Below, piece after piece: positions 8,582 through 17,909 of a stretch of 64,000 bases of DNA. The position numbers and the translations under genes are program-made. The notes under the pieces were generated by a model. That model did no database searches and had not been told where the DNA came from. It saw only the letters and a list, made by a program, of their open reading frames with translations. Source of the stretch: Staphylococcus sp. ACRSN (GTDB lineage: Bacteria > Bacillota > Bacilli > Staphylococcales > Staphylococcaceae); NCBI RefSeq assembly GCF_022346615.1, contig NZ_JAKRNS010000001.1, positions 186,001 through 250,000 of the forward strand, read 5' to 3'. Numbering within the stretch: position 1 is the first letter of the stretch; each line of letters begins with the position of its first letter.

Positions 8582-10576
8582 TTATATAAATAATTGACCT
8601 ACTTGATATAGGACTAAAGATAATACATAAGCTACAAGAATAGGATAAGCTACTGCCAAAATTGTCCATTTTACCGAATAAGTTTCTTTACGAATTGTCG
8701 CAACGGTAGATAAACATGGTATATATAAAAGTATAAACACCATAAATGAGTATGCTGTTAGAGGTGTAAAATGGCTTTGAACTATATTAACTAATCCTGC
8801 TTCATCAGACGCATAAATAATCGCCATTGAACTGACAATGACTTCTTTGGCTAAGAATCCAGGTATCAAAGTAGCACCAGCTTGCCAAGTGCCAAATCCT
8901 AATGGTGCAACCAATAAAGCAAAAACACTTCCAATCATATGTAAGAAACTTTCGTTGATATCAACGTTAAATCCATTTGGACCTGTATAGTTTAATAGCC
9001 AAATGACTACTGAACCACCAAAGATAAATGTCCCAGCTTTTTTAACGAAACCTTTTGCCTTTTCCCAAGTACTTCTCCATAGTGTTTTAAAAGAAGGGAG
9101 TCTATAGGTTGGCAATTCAATAATAAATACAGAATCGTCATTTTTTAATACAGTTTTAGTTAGTAACACGCTCGTCAATAATGCTACGACAATGCCGAGA
9201 ATATATAGGCTGAGTACAATAAGCGCTTGATGTGACTTGAAAAATATACCTACAAATAGTGCATAGACAGGTAATCTAGCAGAACACGACATAAATGGTG
9301 CAATTAATATAGTAGTAAGTCGTTCTTTTTCACTCTCTATACTACGTGCGGCCATAATACTTGGTACGTTACAGCCAAAACCAATAATCATAGGAATAAA
9401 AGATTTACCACTTAATCCAAAGACTTCCATAATTCTGTCCATTAAAATAGCGATACGCGCCATATAACCCGAGTCTTCTAATAACGAGATAAAGAAGAAG
9501 AGTACGATAATTTGTGGTACAAATACCAATACTGCTCCGACACCCGCAATAATACCGTCAGTAACCAGATCTTGTAAAAATGGAAAAATATGCAAAAAAT
9601 CCATAGTTGCTTTTACGGAATCGGTAAGTGCACCACCGAAAAATTCATCGAGTTGATCAGATATCGGTGTGCCAACCCAAGTAAAAGTAATTTGAAAGAT
9701 TAACCACATAATTCCTAAAAATATTGGAATGCCAAGTATACGATGTGTTAATAATTTGTCTAAGCGATTCGAAAAATACTGTTTTTCTTCATTAGGATAT
9801 TCGATGATACCATCTAATAATACATCTATGTATGCAGCACGTGCATCGTGAATACATGTATGAATTGATTGTGGTAAGTTATTAGCTAATGTCGTTTTTA
9901 ATGGTTCGATTTGACTAATCACTGTGTCAGTCAATTGATCGTATATCTTTGGATTATTGAGTAAAAATTGTATTGCGATAAAACGTAAATGATGTTGATT
10001 AATATCAGAATGTTGCCCGATGATTTGTTGTATTTTAGTAATGGTTGTTTCTACGTGGTTACCATAATTTATTTTTAAAGGTGAGCGACGTGTTAGACAA
10101 TTATCATTAAGTGCATCTAATACTTTCTGTGTACCTTTACCATTACGTGCGATAATAGGCATAAGCGGTATCTTTAACTTGCGCATCAACGCTTGATGGT
10201 CGATATGTATGCCACGTTTAGCAGCTACATCTACCATATTGAGACCGATAATCAGAGGTGCACCGAGTTCCATTAGTTGTACTGTTAATTGTAAATTACG
10301 TTTTAACTGACTTGCATCAATAATGTTGAGTATGCCAGAATAGTTATCATTCAATAAATACTCCGTAACAACGGTTTCGTCTTTAGAGATTGGTGAAACT
10401 TCATAAATACCAGGTAAATCAACGAGGTTGCCTAGGTTATTTTTGAGACGACCAATCTTTTTTTCAACGGTAACACCGCTCCAGTTTCCTACATATTCGT
10501 ATGTCCCAGTAAGTGCGTTAAACAAAGATGTCTTTCCTACGTTGGGATTTCCCAATATACAATAACTATTAGCCAT
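8582..10576 (-). CDS. feoB: Ferrous iron transporter FeoB
   Basis: FeoB is the GTPase-coupled Fe(II) permease of the inner membrane. The N-terminal G domain has G1 [12 protein letters not shown] (residues 9-20), the GVTVEKK switch segment, G3 VDLPGIYEV and G4-like LNMVDVA. The C-terminal half carries the two Gate regions with multiple transmembrane helices, including [23 protein letters not shown] and [19 protein letters not shown]. At 664 residues it is a full-length short-form FeoB. Its start overlaps the end of feoA by 8 bases, consistent with translational coupling. Confidence 0.97.
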   Translation of the reverse strand: MANSYCILGNPNVGKTSLFNALTGTYEYVGNWSGVTVEKKIGRLKNNLGNLVDLPGIYEVSPISKDETVVTEYLLNDNYSGILNIIDASQLKRNLQLTVQLMELGAPLIIGLNMVDVAAKRGIHIDHQALMRKLKIPLMPIIARNGKGTQKVLDALNDNCLTRRSPLKINYGNHVETTITKIQQIIGQHSDINQHHLRFIAIQFLLNNPKIYDQLTDTVISQIEPLKTTLANNLPQSIHTCIHDARAAYIDVLLDGIIEYPNEEKQYFSNRLDKLLTHRILGIPIFLGIMWLIFQITFTWVGTPISDQLDEFFGGALTDSVKATMDFLHIFPFLQDLVTDGIIAGVGAVLVFVPQIIVLFFFISLLEDSGYMARIAILMDRIMEVFGLSGKSFIPMIIGFGCNVPSIMAARSIESEKERLTTILIAPFMSCSARLPVYALFVGIFFKSHQALIVLSLYILGIVVALLTSVLLTKTVLKNDDSVFIIELPTYRLPSFKTLWRSTWEKAKGFVKKAGTFIFGGSVVIWLLNYTGPNGFNVDINESFLHMIGSVFALLVAPLGFGTWQAGATLIPGFLAKEVIVSSMAIIYASDEAGLVNIVQSHFTPLTAYSFMVFILLYIPCLSTVATIRKETYSVKWTILAVAYPILVAYVLSLVLYQVGQLFI

Positions 10577-10805
10577 GTGTGTCCTCTAGCAAAATCTGAC
10601 ATGCATCATAACCTCTAATACTTAAATTCTGTCCGTTAACTTCTAAAATACAAGGTCCTTTGAATAGACAACGTTGTTTAATTTTTAAGTTAGTGCCAAT
10701 GTTTAAACCTAGGGCATTTAAACGTTGTACTAAGTTGTCATTCTCAATATTCATGTACTTTACTGTGTAACATTTGTTTAAGCATCCAGTCTTAATATTC
10801 ACCAT
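10569..10805 (-). CDS. feoA: Ferrous iron transport accessory protein FeoA
   Basis: A small SH3-like cytosolic protein required for FeoB function. The sequence [41 protein letters not shown] follows the usual FeoA plan of metal-repressor-like C-terminal domain. The frame could begin at a GTG (10814), but the ATG at 10805 sits six bases after AGAGTG and gives 78 residues, so it is preferred. It is the first gene of the feo operon, with a Fur-box-like sequence upstream. Confidence 0.9.
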   Translation of the reverse strand: MVNIKTGCLNKCYTVKYMNIENDNLVQRLNALGLNIGTNLKIKQRCLFKGPCILEVNGQNLSIRGYDACQILLEDTHG

Positions 10806-10830
10806 ATTAATCACTCTTTCTTAAATACAA

Positions 10831-10849
10831 ATAATAATCGTTATCAATT
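10831..10849 (-). promoter_or_regulatory. Fur-box-like operator upstream of feoA
   Basis: Read on the minus strand, TTGATAACGATTATTAT resembles the 7-1-7 Fur box TGATAATNATTATCA with few mismatches. It lies about 30 bases before the feoA start, where Fur binding would block transcription in iron-replete cells. Assignment is by motif and by gene context. Confidence 0.55.
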
Positions 10850-11173
10850 ATACAATTATATTTAAAGAAGATGTAGGCGATTTTAATGATAATTGTGAAT
10901 ATTCCGTTAAATAGATTTGTATATAACATAGAAAATTGTTAGGGTTAAATTTTTTATAAAATAATTACCAAAATGATTTGGAAATTGAGCAATAGGGTTG
11001 TAAATTTTTAGATGTAATATTACACTGTAGTAAATGAAGAACAGTTGGAAGTTTAATCCTGAAAGTAATGTTACATAGCTAAGATAGTTAAGATAGCATA
11101 GAAAGTACATCGTTTAAATCGCTATGAATCTAATATATACAAGTACACTTATGTGTATTGAGGAGGGATTCAA

Positions 11174-11470
11174 ATGGTAGTACGTGAAAACAAACGAATC
11201 AAAGTCAAACGTATAAACGAAACACGCTCTGATGACATTTCTGTCATGATTGGTGAAGGCGGATTAGGTGCTGATCAATATTATCAAATTATAAAAGAAA
11301 ATACACAAACATCTGAGGCCCATTTGCATCAATTTGAACATGAGGTTAGTGAAAAAACAGATGAATTTTTAATTGATTTATTGATTGTTAATGCTCAAGT
11401 AAGTAAAGATAAAGATTACAACGACGCAATAAAGGTTATTAAAGCTGAATTGTTGCACAGATTAGAATAA
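11174..11470 (+). CDS. Small acidic cytosolic protein, unrecognised
   Basis: This 98-residue protein has no signal peptide and no membrane segment. The N-terminus is basic (RENKRIKVKRINETR), and a conserved-looking GEGGLGADQYYQI stretch at residues 27-39 precedes an acidic helical C-terminal half (HLHQFEHEVSEKTDEFLIDLL). AGGAGGG lies seven bases before the ATG, so translation is well supported. It is transcribed alone, divergent from feoA and followed by a good terminator. I do not recognise the family. Confidence 0.75.
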   Translation: MVVRENKRIKVKRINETRSDDISVMIGEGGLGADQYYQIIKENTQTSEAHLHQFEHEVSEKTDEFLIDLLIVNAQVSKDKDYNDAIKVIKAELLHRLE

Positions 11471-11505
11471 CAATATATGGAATGAATGGCTATCTCATAG
11501 CTTTT

Positions 11506-11551
11506 AAGACTGTTATGTATAATGGTTATCCTTATACATAGCAGTTTTTTT
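11506..11551 (+). terminator. Rho-independent terminator
   Basis: AAGACTGTTATGTATAA pairs with TTATACATAGCAGTTTTTT across a short loop; the stem has one mismatch and ends in a T run. It follows the 98-residue gene by 35 bases. Confidence 0.85.
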
Positions 11552-11668
11552 ACTTTCAAAGTTATGTAAATGATAATTAAATGGTAAATACAACCTAATA
11601 TTTTAACTAATAAATTTTATAAAAAATATTTAAAAATGATTGCTAAATCATTGTAAAACTCATAAAAT

Positions 11669-11689
11669 TGAAAATGATAATCGCTTTCA
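11669..11689 (+). promoter_or_regulatory. Fur-box-like operator upstream of the FhuD2-like gene
   Basis: TGAAAATGATAATCGCTTTCA has GATAATCGCTTTC flanked by AT sequence; the TGAAA/TTTCA ends and the TGATAAT core resemble a staphylococcal Fur box. It ends about 16-19 bases before the start codon, on the ribosome-site side of the presumed promoter. Confidence 0.55.
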
Positions 11690-11707
11690 ATTAAAGGGAG
11701 TGCAATG

Positions 11708-12610
11708 ATGAAAAAATATATGATATTAATACTAGTGGCAATGTTTTTATTAGCCTCTTGTAGTGCACAGTCAAAGTCTAAACAAGATGAAGCAACCAGA
11801 GATTATACTTTAGATACTGGGAAAAAAATAAAAGTTCCCAAAGATCCTAAAAGAATTGTAGTTGTCGCTAATACATATGCAGGTGGATTAAAATATTTAG
11901 GCGGCAATATTGTTGGAGTCACAAAAGATATAGATAAAAGTGATGTTTTAAAAGAAAAATTTAAAAACACTCAAAAATTAAGTGAAAATGATGTAGAAAA
12001 GGTAGCAAAATTGAAACCGGATCTCATTATTGTAGACTCTACTGATAAAAATGTTAAGAAATATAATAAAATAGCAACAACAGTACCAATAACATATGGT
12101 AAAAAAGATTATTTAGAGACACAAATAGAATTAGGGAAAATTTTAGGAAAAGAATCTGAAGCAAAAAAATGGGTAAGAAATTGGAAATCACAGACGAAAA
12201 AAGATGGAGAAAAAATCAAACAATATATTGGAGAAGAGTCAACAATTTCTATATTTGATGATTTTAGTAAAACGATTTATGCATTTGGCGAGTCATGGGG
12301 ACGTGGTGGTGAAGTGGTCTATCAAGCATTTGGTTTAGACATGCCTAAAGCACTACAAAAAACTGTGAAAAAGGAAGGATGGAAAGAACTATCACAGGAA
12401 AAATTACCACAATATTCTGGAGACTATATTATTACAATGAGTGAAGGTAAAGCTAAACCAGAATTTGAAAAAACAGAAATGTGGAAAAATATTCCAGCAG
12501 TAAAAAATAATCATGTGATTCATGTGAAGGCTGAAACATATTGGTTTAATGATCCGTATTCTTTAGATTATGAAAGAAAAGAACTGAAAAATAAGCTGCT
12601 GAATAAATAA
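11708..12610 (+). CDS. Iron(III)-hydroxamate siderophore-binding lipoprotein, FhuD2-like
   Basis: This is the extracellular substrate-binding lipoprotein of a ferric-siderophore ABC importer. A lipoprotein signal peptide ends in LLASC, with the lipidated Cys near residue 18. The mature protein is a class III binding protein and tracks FhuD2 closely: KVPKDPKRIVVVANTYAGGLKYLG, DLIIVDSTDKNVKKYNKIA, ESWGRGGEVVYQAFG and ETYWFNDPYSLDYERKELK. ATG codons at 11705 and 11708 both exist; GGAG is 4 and 7 bases away respectively, so the second is favoured. No permease or ATPase genes are adjacent, as is usual for staphylococcal fhuD2, which works with FhuCBG encoded elsewhere. Confidence 0.88.
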   Translation: MKKYMILILVAMFLLASCSAQSKSKQDEATRDYTLDTGKKIKVPKDPKRIVVVANTYAGGLKYLGGNIVGVTKDIDKSDVLKEKFKNTQKLSENDVEKVAKLKPDLIIVDSTDKNVKKYNKIATTVPITYGKKDYLETQIELGKILGKESEAKKWVRNWKSQTKKDGEKIKQYIGEESTISIFDDFSKTIYAFGESWGRGGEVVYQAFGLDMPKALQKTVKKEGWKELSQEKLPQYSGDYIITMSEGKAKPEFEKTEMWKNIPAVKNNHVIHVKAETYWFNDPYSLDYERKELKNKLLNK

Positions 12611-12611
12611 T

Positions 12612-12653
12612 AAAGAAACATTCTATAATATAGAACTTGTTGAATGTTTCTTT
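12612..12653 (+). terminator. Rho-independent terminator after the siderophore lipoprotein gene
   Basis: AAAGAAACATTC pairs with GAATGTTTCTTT over an 18-base loop that itself contains a TATAATATA stretch. It begins directly after the stop codon. Confidence 0.75.
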
Positions 12654-12776
12654 AGTTTAAATCATCAATTTTCATTGTAGAGTTTGATATACTAAAATTA
12701 AAATAACATAAGTTCGAAACATTTATAAATAAAATGAAAAACAGACTATTTTTTATAGAACAGTTAAGGAGTAAAA

Positions 12777-13643
12777 ATGTATAATTTACAGATTAAAACA
12801 TTTTTAAAGGTAGTTGATTTAGGCAGTTTTAATAAAGCTTCCATAGAGTTATATATTTCTGCCTCTGCTGTCATTAAACAAATCAATGCATTAGAAAAAA
12901 ATTTGGGGCTGACATTGCTAAATAGAAATGCACAAGGTGTAACATTGACTGAATCTGGAAAAATTATTTATGAAGCTAGCAAAAATTTAATTAATTATGC
13001 TGACGATGCACTTGCGAAAGCGAAAAAAATAGAAGAACAAAACCAACAAGTGATTAATTTAGGGGTTTCACCAATGACGCCAGGCGAATTATTAATACAA
13101 CATTGGCCAGATATCAAAGCAAGTAAAGATAATATTCAATTGAATATTGTTCCTTTTGAAAATTCAGAAGATAAAATTAATCATATATTACAAAATATAG
13201 GTGAATCTATTGATATCGTGATTGGTTTCTTGGATCAATCACTATTGGATTATTTTCATTGTGAAGGTATAGAACTGTATCGTTTACCGATTCGAATTGG
13301 TGTACCATCTCAAAACAAATTATTTAATCATAGAGAGTCATTGACTTTTAATGATTTGAAACAACAAAAAATAATATTGTTAGAGGAAGGGATTAGTGAT
13401 GTATTTGATGCAGTGCGAAATCAATTGAAACAAGTTCCTGAAATTCAAATTGAAGACACTAAAATTTATAATACCCATACATTTAATGATGCTGTTAGAA
13501 AAGATAGCTTGGTATTGATGGCAGATGAATGGGATAATGTGCATCCATTAGTTCAGTTGCACAAAGTGGATTGGGATTGTGAATTTATTTTTGGTGTCTT
13601 TTATTCTGATCTTTTACCTTCACATGTTGTGGAAGTTATCTAG
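12777..13643 (+). CDS. LysR-family transcriptional regulator
   Basis: A 288-residue protein with an N-terminal winged helix-turn-helix (residues 1-60: FLKVVDLGSFNKASIELYISASAVIKQINALEKNLGLTLLNR), the LysR signature, followed by an effector-binding domain of type-2 periplasmic fold. AAGGAG lies six bases before the ATG. It stands first in a row of oxidoreductase genes in the same orientation, so it may control some of them or sense their substrate, but a terminator separates it from the first reductase. The inducer is unknown. Confidence 0.9.
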   Translation: MYNLQIKTFLKVVDLGSFNKASIELYISASAVIKQINALEKNLGLTLLNRNAQGVTLTESGKIIYEASKNLINYADDALAKAKKIEEQNQQVINLGVSPMTPGELLIQHWPDIKASKDNIQLNIVPFENSEDKINHILQNIGESIDIVIGFLDQSLLDYFHCEGIELYRLPIRIGVPSQNKLFNHRESLTFNDLKQQKIILLEEGISDVFDAVRNQLKQVPEIQIEDTKIYNTHTFNDAVRKDSLVLMADEWDNVHPLVQLHKVDWDCEFIFGVFYSDLLPSHVVEVI

Positions 13644-13677
13644 CTGTTACAAAAAGAATTAATAACATAAATTGAGA

Positions 13678-13700
13678 GGTTATAACCTTTTGGTTATAAC
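13678..13700. promoter_or_regulatory. Tandem palindromic operator-like sequence
   Basis: GGTTATAACC, a perfect 10-base palindrome, is followed after three T residues by TGGTTATAAC; the two copies also pair with each other as a 9-base inverted repeat around TTTT. TTGAGA at 13673-13678 and TATAAC at 13695-13700 are 16 bases apart, so the repeat would occupy the spacer of a possible promoter. A terminator starts nine bases downstream. Confidence 0.45.
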
Positions 13701-13708
13701 GTTAGTCT

Positions 13709-13743
13709 AAAGAACATCTTCTATAGAAGGTGTTCTTTTTTTA
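13709..13743 (+). terminator. Rho-independent terminator between the LysR gene and the first reductase
   Basis: AGAACATCTTC pairs with GAAGGTGTTCT (one G-U) around TATA, followed by TTTTTTT. It ends the lysR transcript 66 bases after the stop codon. Confidence 0.85.
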
Positions 13744-13801
13744 TACTTTAACTATATTAAATATCAAAAACGCAAAGCTACTTAAAAATGGAGGTATGAG
13801 A

Positions 13802-14782
13802 ATGAATTATAGAAAACTGAGAAATATTGAAGTTTCTAGTATTGGATATGGATGTATGGGATTTAGCCATGGATACGGTGAAATACCAAGTGAAGATGAA
13901 GCTATTAGATTAATACGCTTAGCTTATGAAAAAGGATGTACATTCTTTGATACAGCAGAAGTATACGGAGATGGACATAATGAAAGGTTAGTAGGTAAAG
14001 CAATTGAACCATTTAGAGAAAATATTATCTTAGCATCGAAACTATATATCGACAGCAATGCTGTCGGAGGCTCTTTTGAAGAACTAGAAACACATATCCG
14101 AGCTCATTTGGATGCATCACTTGAGAAACTACGCACAGATTATTTAGATATTTATTATCAGCATCGTGTGAATGATGATATTCCAGTTGAGGATGTTGCG
14201 CGTGTAATGGGAAAATTAATTGTCGAAGGAAAGATTCGTGGTTGGGGTCAATCGCAACCAACTGCAGAGCAAATCAGAAGTGCACATGAGGTTACACCTT
14301 TAACGGCAGTACAAAGTGAATATTCAATGATGGAGCGTCAATTTGAACAAGATGTTATTCCTACATGTAAAGAATTGAACATTGGTTTTGTACCATTTTC
14401 ACTTTTAGCGAGTGGATTTTTATCTGGAAAGTATAGTAATAAAGATCAATATCAAGGCGATGATGTAAGACGTGTGATTACACGATTTAATGAAGAGAAT
14501 GTGAATAAAAATCAACCTCTAATTGATTTGATTCAAAAATATGCTAATGAAAAACAAGCGACAGCTGCACAAATTTCACTTGCATGGATGTTATATAAAG
14601 AACCGTTTATTGTGCCTATTCCAGGCATGAGAAAAGAGAGTAGAGTCAATGAAAATTTAGGAGCAGCAGATGTTCACATAAGTGAAGAAGAATATACTGC
14701 TTTAGAAAATGAACTATCGAAGATAAAGGTTTATGGTAATCGTACAGATGAAGATATAGCAAAATTAAAGGATATTGATTAA
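13802..14782 (+). CDS. Aldo/keto reductase (first of three)
   Basis: This NADPH-dependent (beta/alpha)8 carbonyl reductase has 326 residues. The catalytic tetrad is visible: Asp in FFDTAEVYG, Tyr in the same segment, Lys in ILASKLY and His in YYQHRV. The NADP-binding end PFIVPIPGMRKESRVNENL is also present. Features such as YGCMGFSHGYG place it with the YhdN/IolS-like, long-chain AKR group. The frame is open to 13730, but the ATG at 13802 has GGAGG seven bases upstream and matches the family N-terminus. Substrate unknown; likely aldehydes or ketones. Confidence 0.9.
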   Translation: MNYRKLRNIEVSSIGYGCMGFSHGYGEIPSEDEAIRLIRLAYEKGCTFFDTAEVYGDGHNERLVGKAIEPFRENIILASKLYIDSNAVGGSFEELETHIRAHLDASLEKLRTDYLDIYYQHRVNDDIPVEDVARVMGKLIVEGKIRGWGQSQPTAEQIRSAHEVTPLTAVQSEYSMMERQFEQDVIPTCKELNIGFVPFSLLASGFLSGKYSNKDQYQGDDVRRVITRFNEENVNKNQPLIDLIQKYANEKQATAAQISLAWMLYKEPFIVPIPGMRKESRVNENLGAADVHISEEEYTALENELSKIKVYGNRTDEDIAKLKDID

Positions 14783-14862
14783 CGGATACTAGGTGAAAGC
14801 GTCGTGTTAACAATGTCTGTAGAAAGTCTCTTTGAATATAATGATTAGGAGGAATTGCAATT

Positions 14863-15714
14863 ATGGAATACGTAATATTAAATAATGGTGTGGAAATGCC
14901 AACTGAAGGATTTGGGGTATTTACAATAGAAGATTTAGATATCTGTGAACAAGCAGTATTAGATGCATTAAAATCTGGTTATAGATTGATTGATACAGCA
15001 TCTGCTTATATGAATGAAGAAGCAGTCGGAGCAGCGATTCGAAAGTCAGGCGTTCCAAGAGAAGAGTTATTTATCACAACAAAATTGTGGGTGCAAGATG
15101 CAGGGTATGAAACAGCAAAACAAGCTTTTGAGACATCACTTGAAAAATTAGGATTAGACTATATTGATTTATATTTAATTCATCAACCATTTAATGATTA
15201 CTATGGTTCATGGCGCGCAATGGAAGAATTACATAAAGAAGGTAAAATTAGAGCAATAGGCTTAAGTAACTTTGATAATCCACAATTGGTAGATTTGATT
15301 ATGAATAGTAAAGTGGTCCCATCGGTATTACAAATTGAAATGCATCCTTTCTTCCAACAACAAGATGCAATAGATATTATGAACACATATGATATTCAAC
15401 CACAAGCATGGGCGCCATTAGCGAAAACTACTGAAGAAGTTCTAAACAATAATATATTAAGTGGAATTGCTGAGGCGCATCAAAAGACTGTCCCTCAAAT
15501 TATGTTACGTTGGCACATTCAACGTGGAGTTTCAGTCATTCCAAAATCTACACATAGAAATAGAATGGAAGAAAATATAGATATATGGGACTTTGAGTTG
15601 ACAGAAGATGAAATGAAACAGATTAAAACATTGGATCAAGGGAAAAGTTTATATATTGATCGACAGACTGTTGAGACAACAGAAATGTTTAATAACTGGA
15701 AGATACATGACTAA
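14863..15714 (+). CDS. Aldo/keto reductase (second of three), 2,5-diketo-gluconate reductase type
   Basis: A 283-residue AKR with tetrad Asp/Tyr in LIDTASAYMNEEAVG, Lys in LFITTKLW and His in YLIHQPF. The C-terminal nucleotide site is GVSVIPKSTHRNRMEENIDIWDFEL. AGGAGG precedes the ATG by 10 bases. It starts 80 bases after the previous reductase with no terminator between them, and a quinone-reductase-like gene follows 32 bases downstream, so the three plus-strand genes are probably one transcript. Reduction of small aldehydes such as methylglyoxal is plausible but not shown. Confidence 0.9.
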   Translation: MEYVILNNGVEMPTEGFGVFTIEDLDICEQAVLDALKSGYRLIDTASAYMNEEAVGAAIRKSGVPREELFITTKLWVQDAGYETAKQAFETSLEKLGLDYIDLYLIHQPFNDYYGSWRAMEELHKEGKIRAIGLSNFDNPQLVDLIMNSKVVPSVLQIEMHPFFQQQDAIDIMNTYDIQPQAWAPLAKTTEEVLNNNILSGIAEAHQKTVPQIMLRWHIQRGVSVIPKSTHRNRMEENIDIWDFELTEDEMKQIKTLDQGKSLYIDRQTVETTEMFNNWKIHD

Positions 15715-15746
15715 TTGAAGCTTTTTAAAGGAGAGAAAAAGAAACT

Positions 15747-16754
15747 ATGAAAGCAATCGTACTAAATAATGTTGAAGATAATTACAATTTATCTATACAA
15801 GATGTACAAAAACCCGTGGCAAATGCAGGTGAGGTTGTCGTTAAGCTAAAGGCTGCTGCCTTAAATAGACGTGATGTGATGATTGCAAGCGGTAATTATC
15901 CAGGGACTGAGGTGCCGAAGATTATCGGTTCTGATGGCGCTGGAGAGGTTGTTTCTATAGGTAATGACGTTACAGATGTATCTGTTGGAGCTAAAGTGAT
16001 TATTAACCCTGGGTTGAACTGGGGGAATAATCCCAATGTTAAAAGTGCAGCGTTTACTATTTTAGGGATGCCTGTCGATGGTACGTTTGCTGAGTTTATC
16101 AAAATTCCAGCAGAAAATGTGTATCCTAAACCACAACATTTATCATGGGAAGAAGCGGCTGCACTACCGTTGTCAGGTTTGACGGGATATCGTGCACTTA
16201 TTACTAAAGGCAATGTACAAGCGAATGAAAATGTATTTATCCCAGGTGCTGGTGGGGGCGTTGCAACGTACTTAATTCAATTTGCCAAAGCATTAAATGC
16301 AAATGTATATGTATCGTCTAGCCAACAAGAGAAGATTGATTGTGCACTTAAACTTGGAGCACAATCCGGTGTGAACTATAAAGATGCAGATTGGGAAACT
16401 AAATTGTTAGACCAATCACAAGGCATGGATTTAACTATAGATAGTGTTGGTGGAGAGTCGTTTAAATCCTTTATTAATATTGGTAAATTGGGTAGTCGTA
16501 TTGTTAGCTTTGGTGCAACACGCGGTCCAGTACCCAATCTATTATTACCAACAATGACACTGAAAGAAATCACCTTACTAGGTTCAACGATGGGTAGCCC
16601 GAATGATTTTAAAAATATGATTGATCTTGTTGAACAACATCAAATTAAACCAGTTATTGGTTCCCGTTACAATTTAGAGGAAACACCAGAAGCATTAAAA
16701 GCATTAACTCATGGTGAGAATTTTGGTAAGATTGTTATTCGCATTTCAGAATAG
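15747..16754 (+). CDS. MDR-superfamily NADPH-dependent oxidoreductase (quinone reductase-like)
   Basis: A 335-residue zinc-type alcohol dehydrogenase/quinone reductase fold protein. The N-terminal GroES-like domain includes ALNRRDVMIASGNYPG and PKIIGSDGAGEVVSIG. The Rossmann domain has the motif GAGGGVATYLIQFAKALNANVYVSSS. The structural-zinc four-Cys lobe is absent, which points to a zinc-independent or modified reductase acting on activated alkenes, quinones or alcohols. AAAGGAGAGAAAAAG precedes the ATG. It is the last plus-strand gene before a strong terminator. Confidence 0.88.
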   Translation: MKAIVLNNVEDNYNLSIQDVQKPVANAGEVVVKLKAAALNRRDVMIASGNYPGTEVPKIIGSDGAGEVVSIGNDVTDVSVGAKVIINPGLNWGNNPNVKSAAFTILGMPVDGTFAEFIKIPAENVYPKPQHLSWEEAAALPLSGLTGYRALITKGNVQANENVFIPGAGGGVATYLIQFAKALNANVYVSSSQQEKIDCALKLGAQSGVNYKDADWETKLLDQSQGMDLTIDSVGGESFKSFINIGKLGSRIVSFGATRGPVPNLLLPTMTLKEITLLGSTMGSPNDFKNMIDLVEQHQIKPVIGSRYNLEETPEALKALTHGENFGKIVIRISE

Positions 16755-16801
16755 TTGAGATTATATCGTAAGTTAATAAAGCATAGAGTGTTTATATTAA
16801 G

Positions 16802-16842
16802 AAAGCCCCTAAATGAAAAGTAGATTTCATTTAGGGGCTTTT
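16802..16842. terminator. Bidirectional terminator between convergent reductase genes
   Basis: AAAGCCCCTAAATGAAA pairs perfectly with TTTCATTTAGGGGCTTT across a 6-base loop, with T residues on the plus side and T residues on the minus side (from the A tract). It serves the plus-strand MDR gene and the minus-strand aldo/keto reductase. Confidence 0.92.
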
Positions 16843-16931
16843 ATAGATCATATAGCTATTGCTTTCACAAGGGATAACTTTAGCCGATATTCTGTATAGA
16901 ATGTTCTTTTATATAATAAATTGCGTCATGA

Positions 16932-17765
16932 TTAACCGTTAAATTCTTCTGGGTTTGGACCAATTCTTCTATCTTGATTTAATGCATCAATACGTTCAAT
17001 TTGTTCTGTTGATAATGAGAAATCAAAGACATTTAAGTTTTCATCTATTCTATGAGGCGTAATTGATTTAGGTATAGTGACAACACCGTGATCGATATTC
17101 CATCTGATTACAACTTGAGCTGGTGATTTACCTAGTTCGTTTGCAATAGCATTTACTGTCTCATCTGATAAAATTTCGGCATTCATCAGTGGTGACCAAG
17201 ATTCTGCTTGAATCTCTTCTTTAACTAAATAGTTTCTCAAATTATTTTGAGTTAAATATGGGTGGAATTCAACTTGGTTGATTACTGGTTTAATTGAAGT
17301 GTGTGCTTTTAATGTTTCCAAGTTCTCTACTGTAAAGTTACTTACACCAATATTTTTAACTTTACCAGCTTCGTATAATTCTTCCATACCTTTCCAAGTA
17401 TCAATAATGACTGCTTCGTCAGTACCTGGCCAATGGACTAAATATAAGTCTAAATAGTCTAAACCAAGATTATCTAAAGATTTTTGATAACCTACAGCAA
17501 CATTGTCTTTACCATAGTCAGATAACCATAATTTTGAAGTTATGAATAAATCTGCTCTAGTGATACCGGCTTCTGCAATACCTTCTTTAATACCTAAACC
17601 AACATTTTCTTCATTGCCATAAATTAATGCTGCATCAATGCTGCGATAACCATTAACGATGGCATGTTTAACGGCATCTTTAGCAGTAGTATCATTTTCG
17701 ACTCTAAATACGCCTAAACCTAATTGTGGCATTGTATTACCATTATAAAATTTAATATTTTGCAT
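16932..17765 (-). CDS. Aldo/keto reductase (third of three)
   Basis: A 277-residue AKR of the 2,5-diketo-gluconate reductase/morphine-dehydrogenase type. The tetrad lies in SIDAALIYGNEENVG (Asp, Tyr), LFITSKLWL (Lys) and LYLVHWPG (His); GVVTIPKSITPHRIDENLNVFDF forms the NADP site. The frame is open to 17798, but AAGGAG lies seven bases before the ATG at 17765 and that start (MQNIKFYNGN) matches the family. It is divergent from the Old Yellow Enzyme gene, and a TATATG-N6-CATATA dyad lies about 19 bases upstream of its start codon. Confidence 0.92.
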   Translation of the reverse strand: MQNIKFYNGNTMPQLGLGVFRVENDTTAKDAVKHAIVNGYRSIDAALIYGNEENVGLGIKEGIAEAGITRADLFITSKLWLSDYGKDNVAVGYQKSLDNLGLDYLDLYLVHWPGTDEAVIIDTWKGMEELYEAGKVKNIGVSNFTVENLETLKAHTSIKPVINQVEFHPYLTQNNLRNYLVKEEIQAESWSPLMNAEILSDETVNAIANELGKSPAQVVIRWNIDHGVVTIPKSITPHRIDENLNVFDFSLSTEQIERIDALNQDRRIGPNPEEFNG

Positions 17766-17783
17766 AATAACGCTCCTTTTAAT

Positions 17784-17801
17784 TATATGTCTGTGCATAT
17801 A
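17784..17801. promoter_or_regulatory. Operator-like dyad TATATG-N6-CATATA (copy 1)
   Basis: TATATGTCTGTGCATATA has perfect 6-base arms around a 6-base centre. It lies 19 bases upstream of the minus-strand aldo/keto reductase start, overlapping its leader or promoter. The same architecture recurs 126 bases away beside the divergent gene, so both genes probably share one repressor or activator. No regulator gene of the usual dyad-binding families is adjacent. Confidence 0.6.
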
Positions 17802-17909
17802 TAAGATTCATGAGACTCATTTTAAACACTTAATTTCAAAAATGAAAGTACGCACTTTTAAGTAACTATAAAAATAAAAAAATTTGACTGTAGGCATATA
17901 ATATGTGAT

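Noticed and set aside
10907..11110. 67-residue minus-strand hydrophobic frame upstream of feoA
   Set aside because: It has no ribosome site and lies in AT-rich intergenic DNA between two divergent genes.
12783..13643. LysR gene as the regulator of the paired TATATG-N6-CATATA operators
   Set aside because: LysR half-sites are usually T-N11-A; the dyads do not show that, and the genes are 5 kb apart, so a direct link is not supported.
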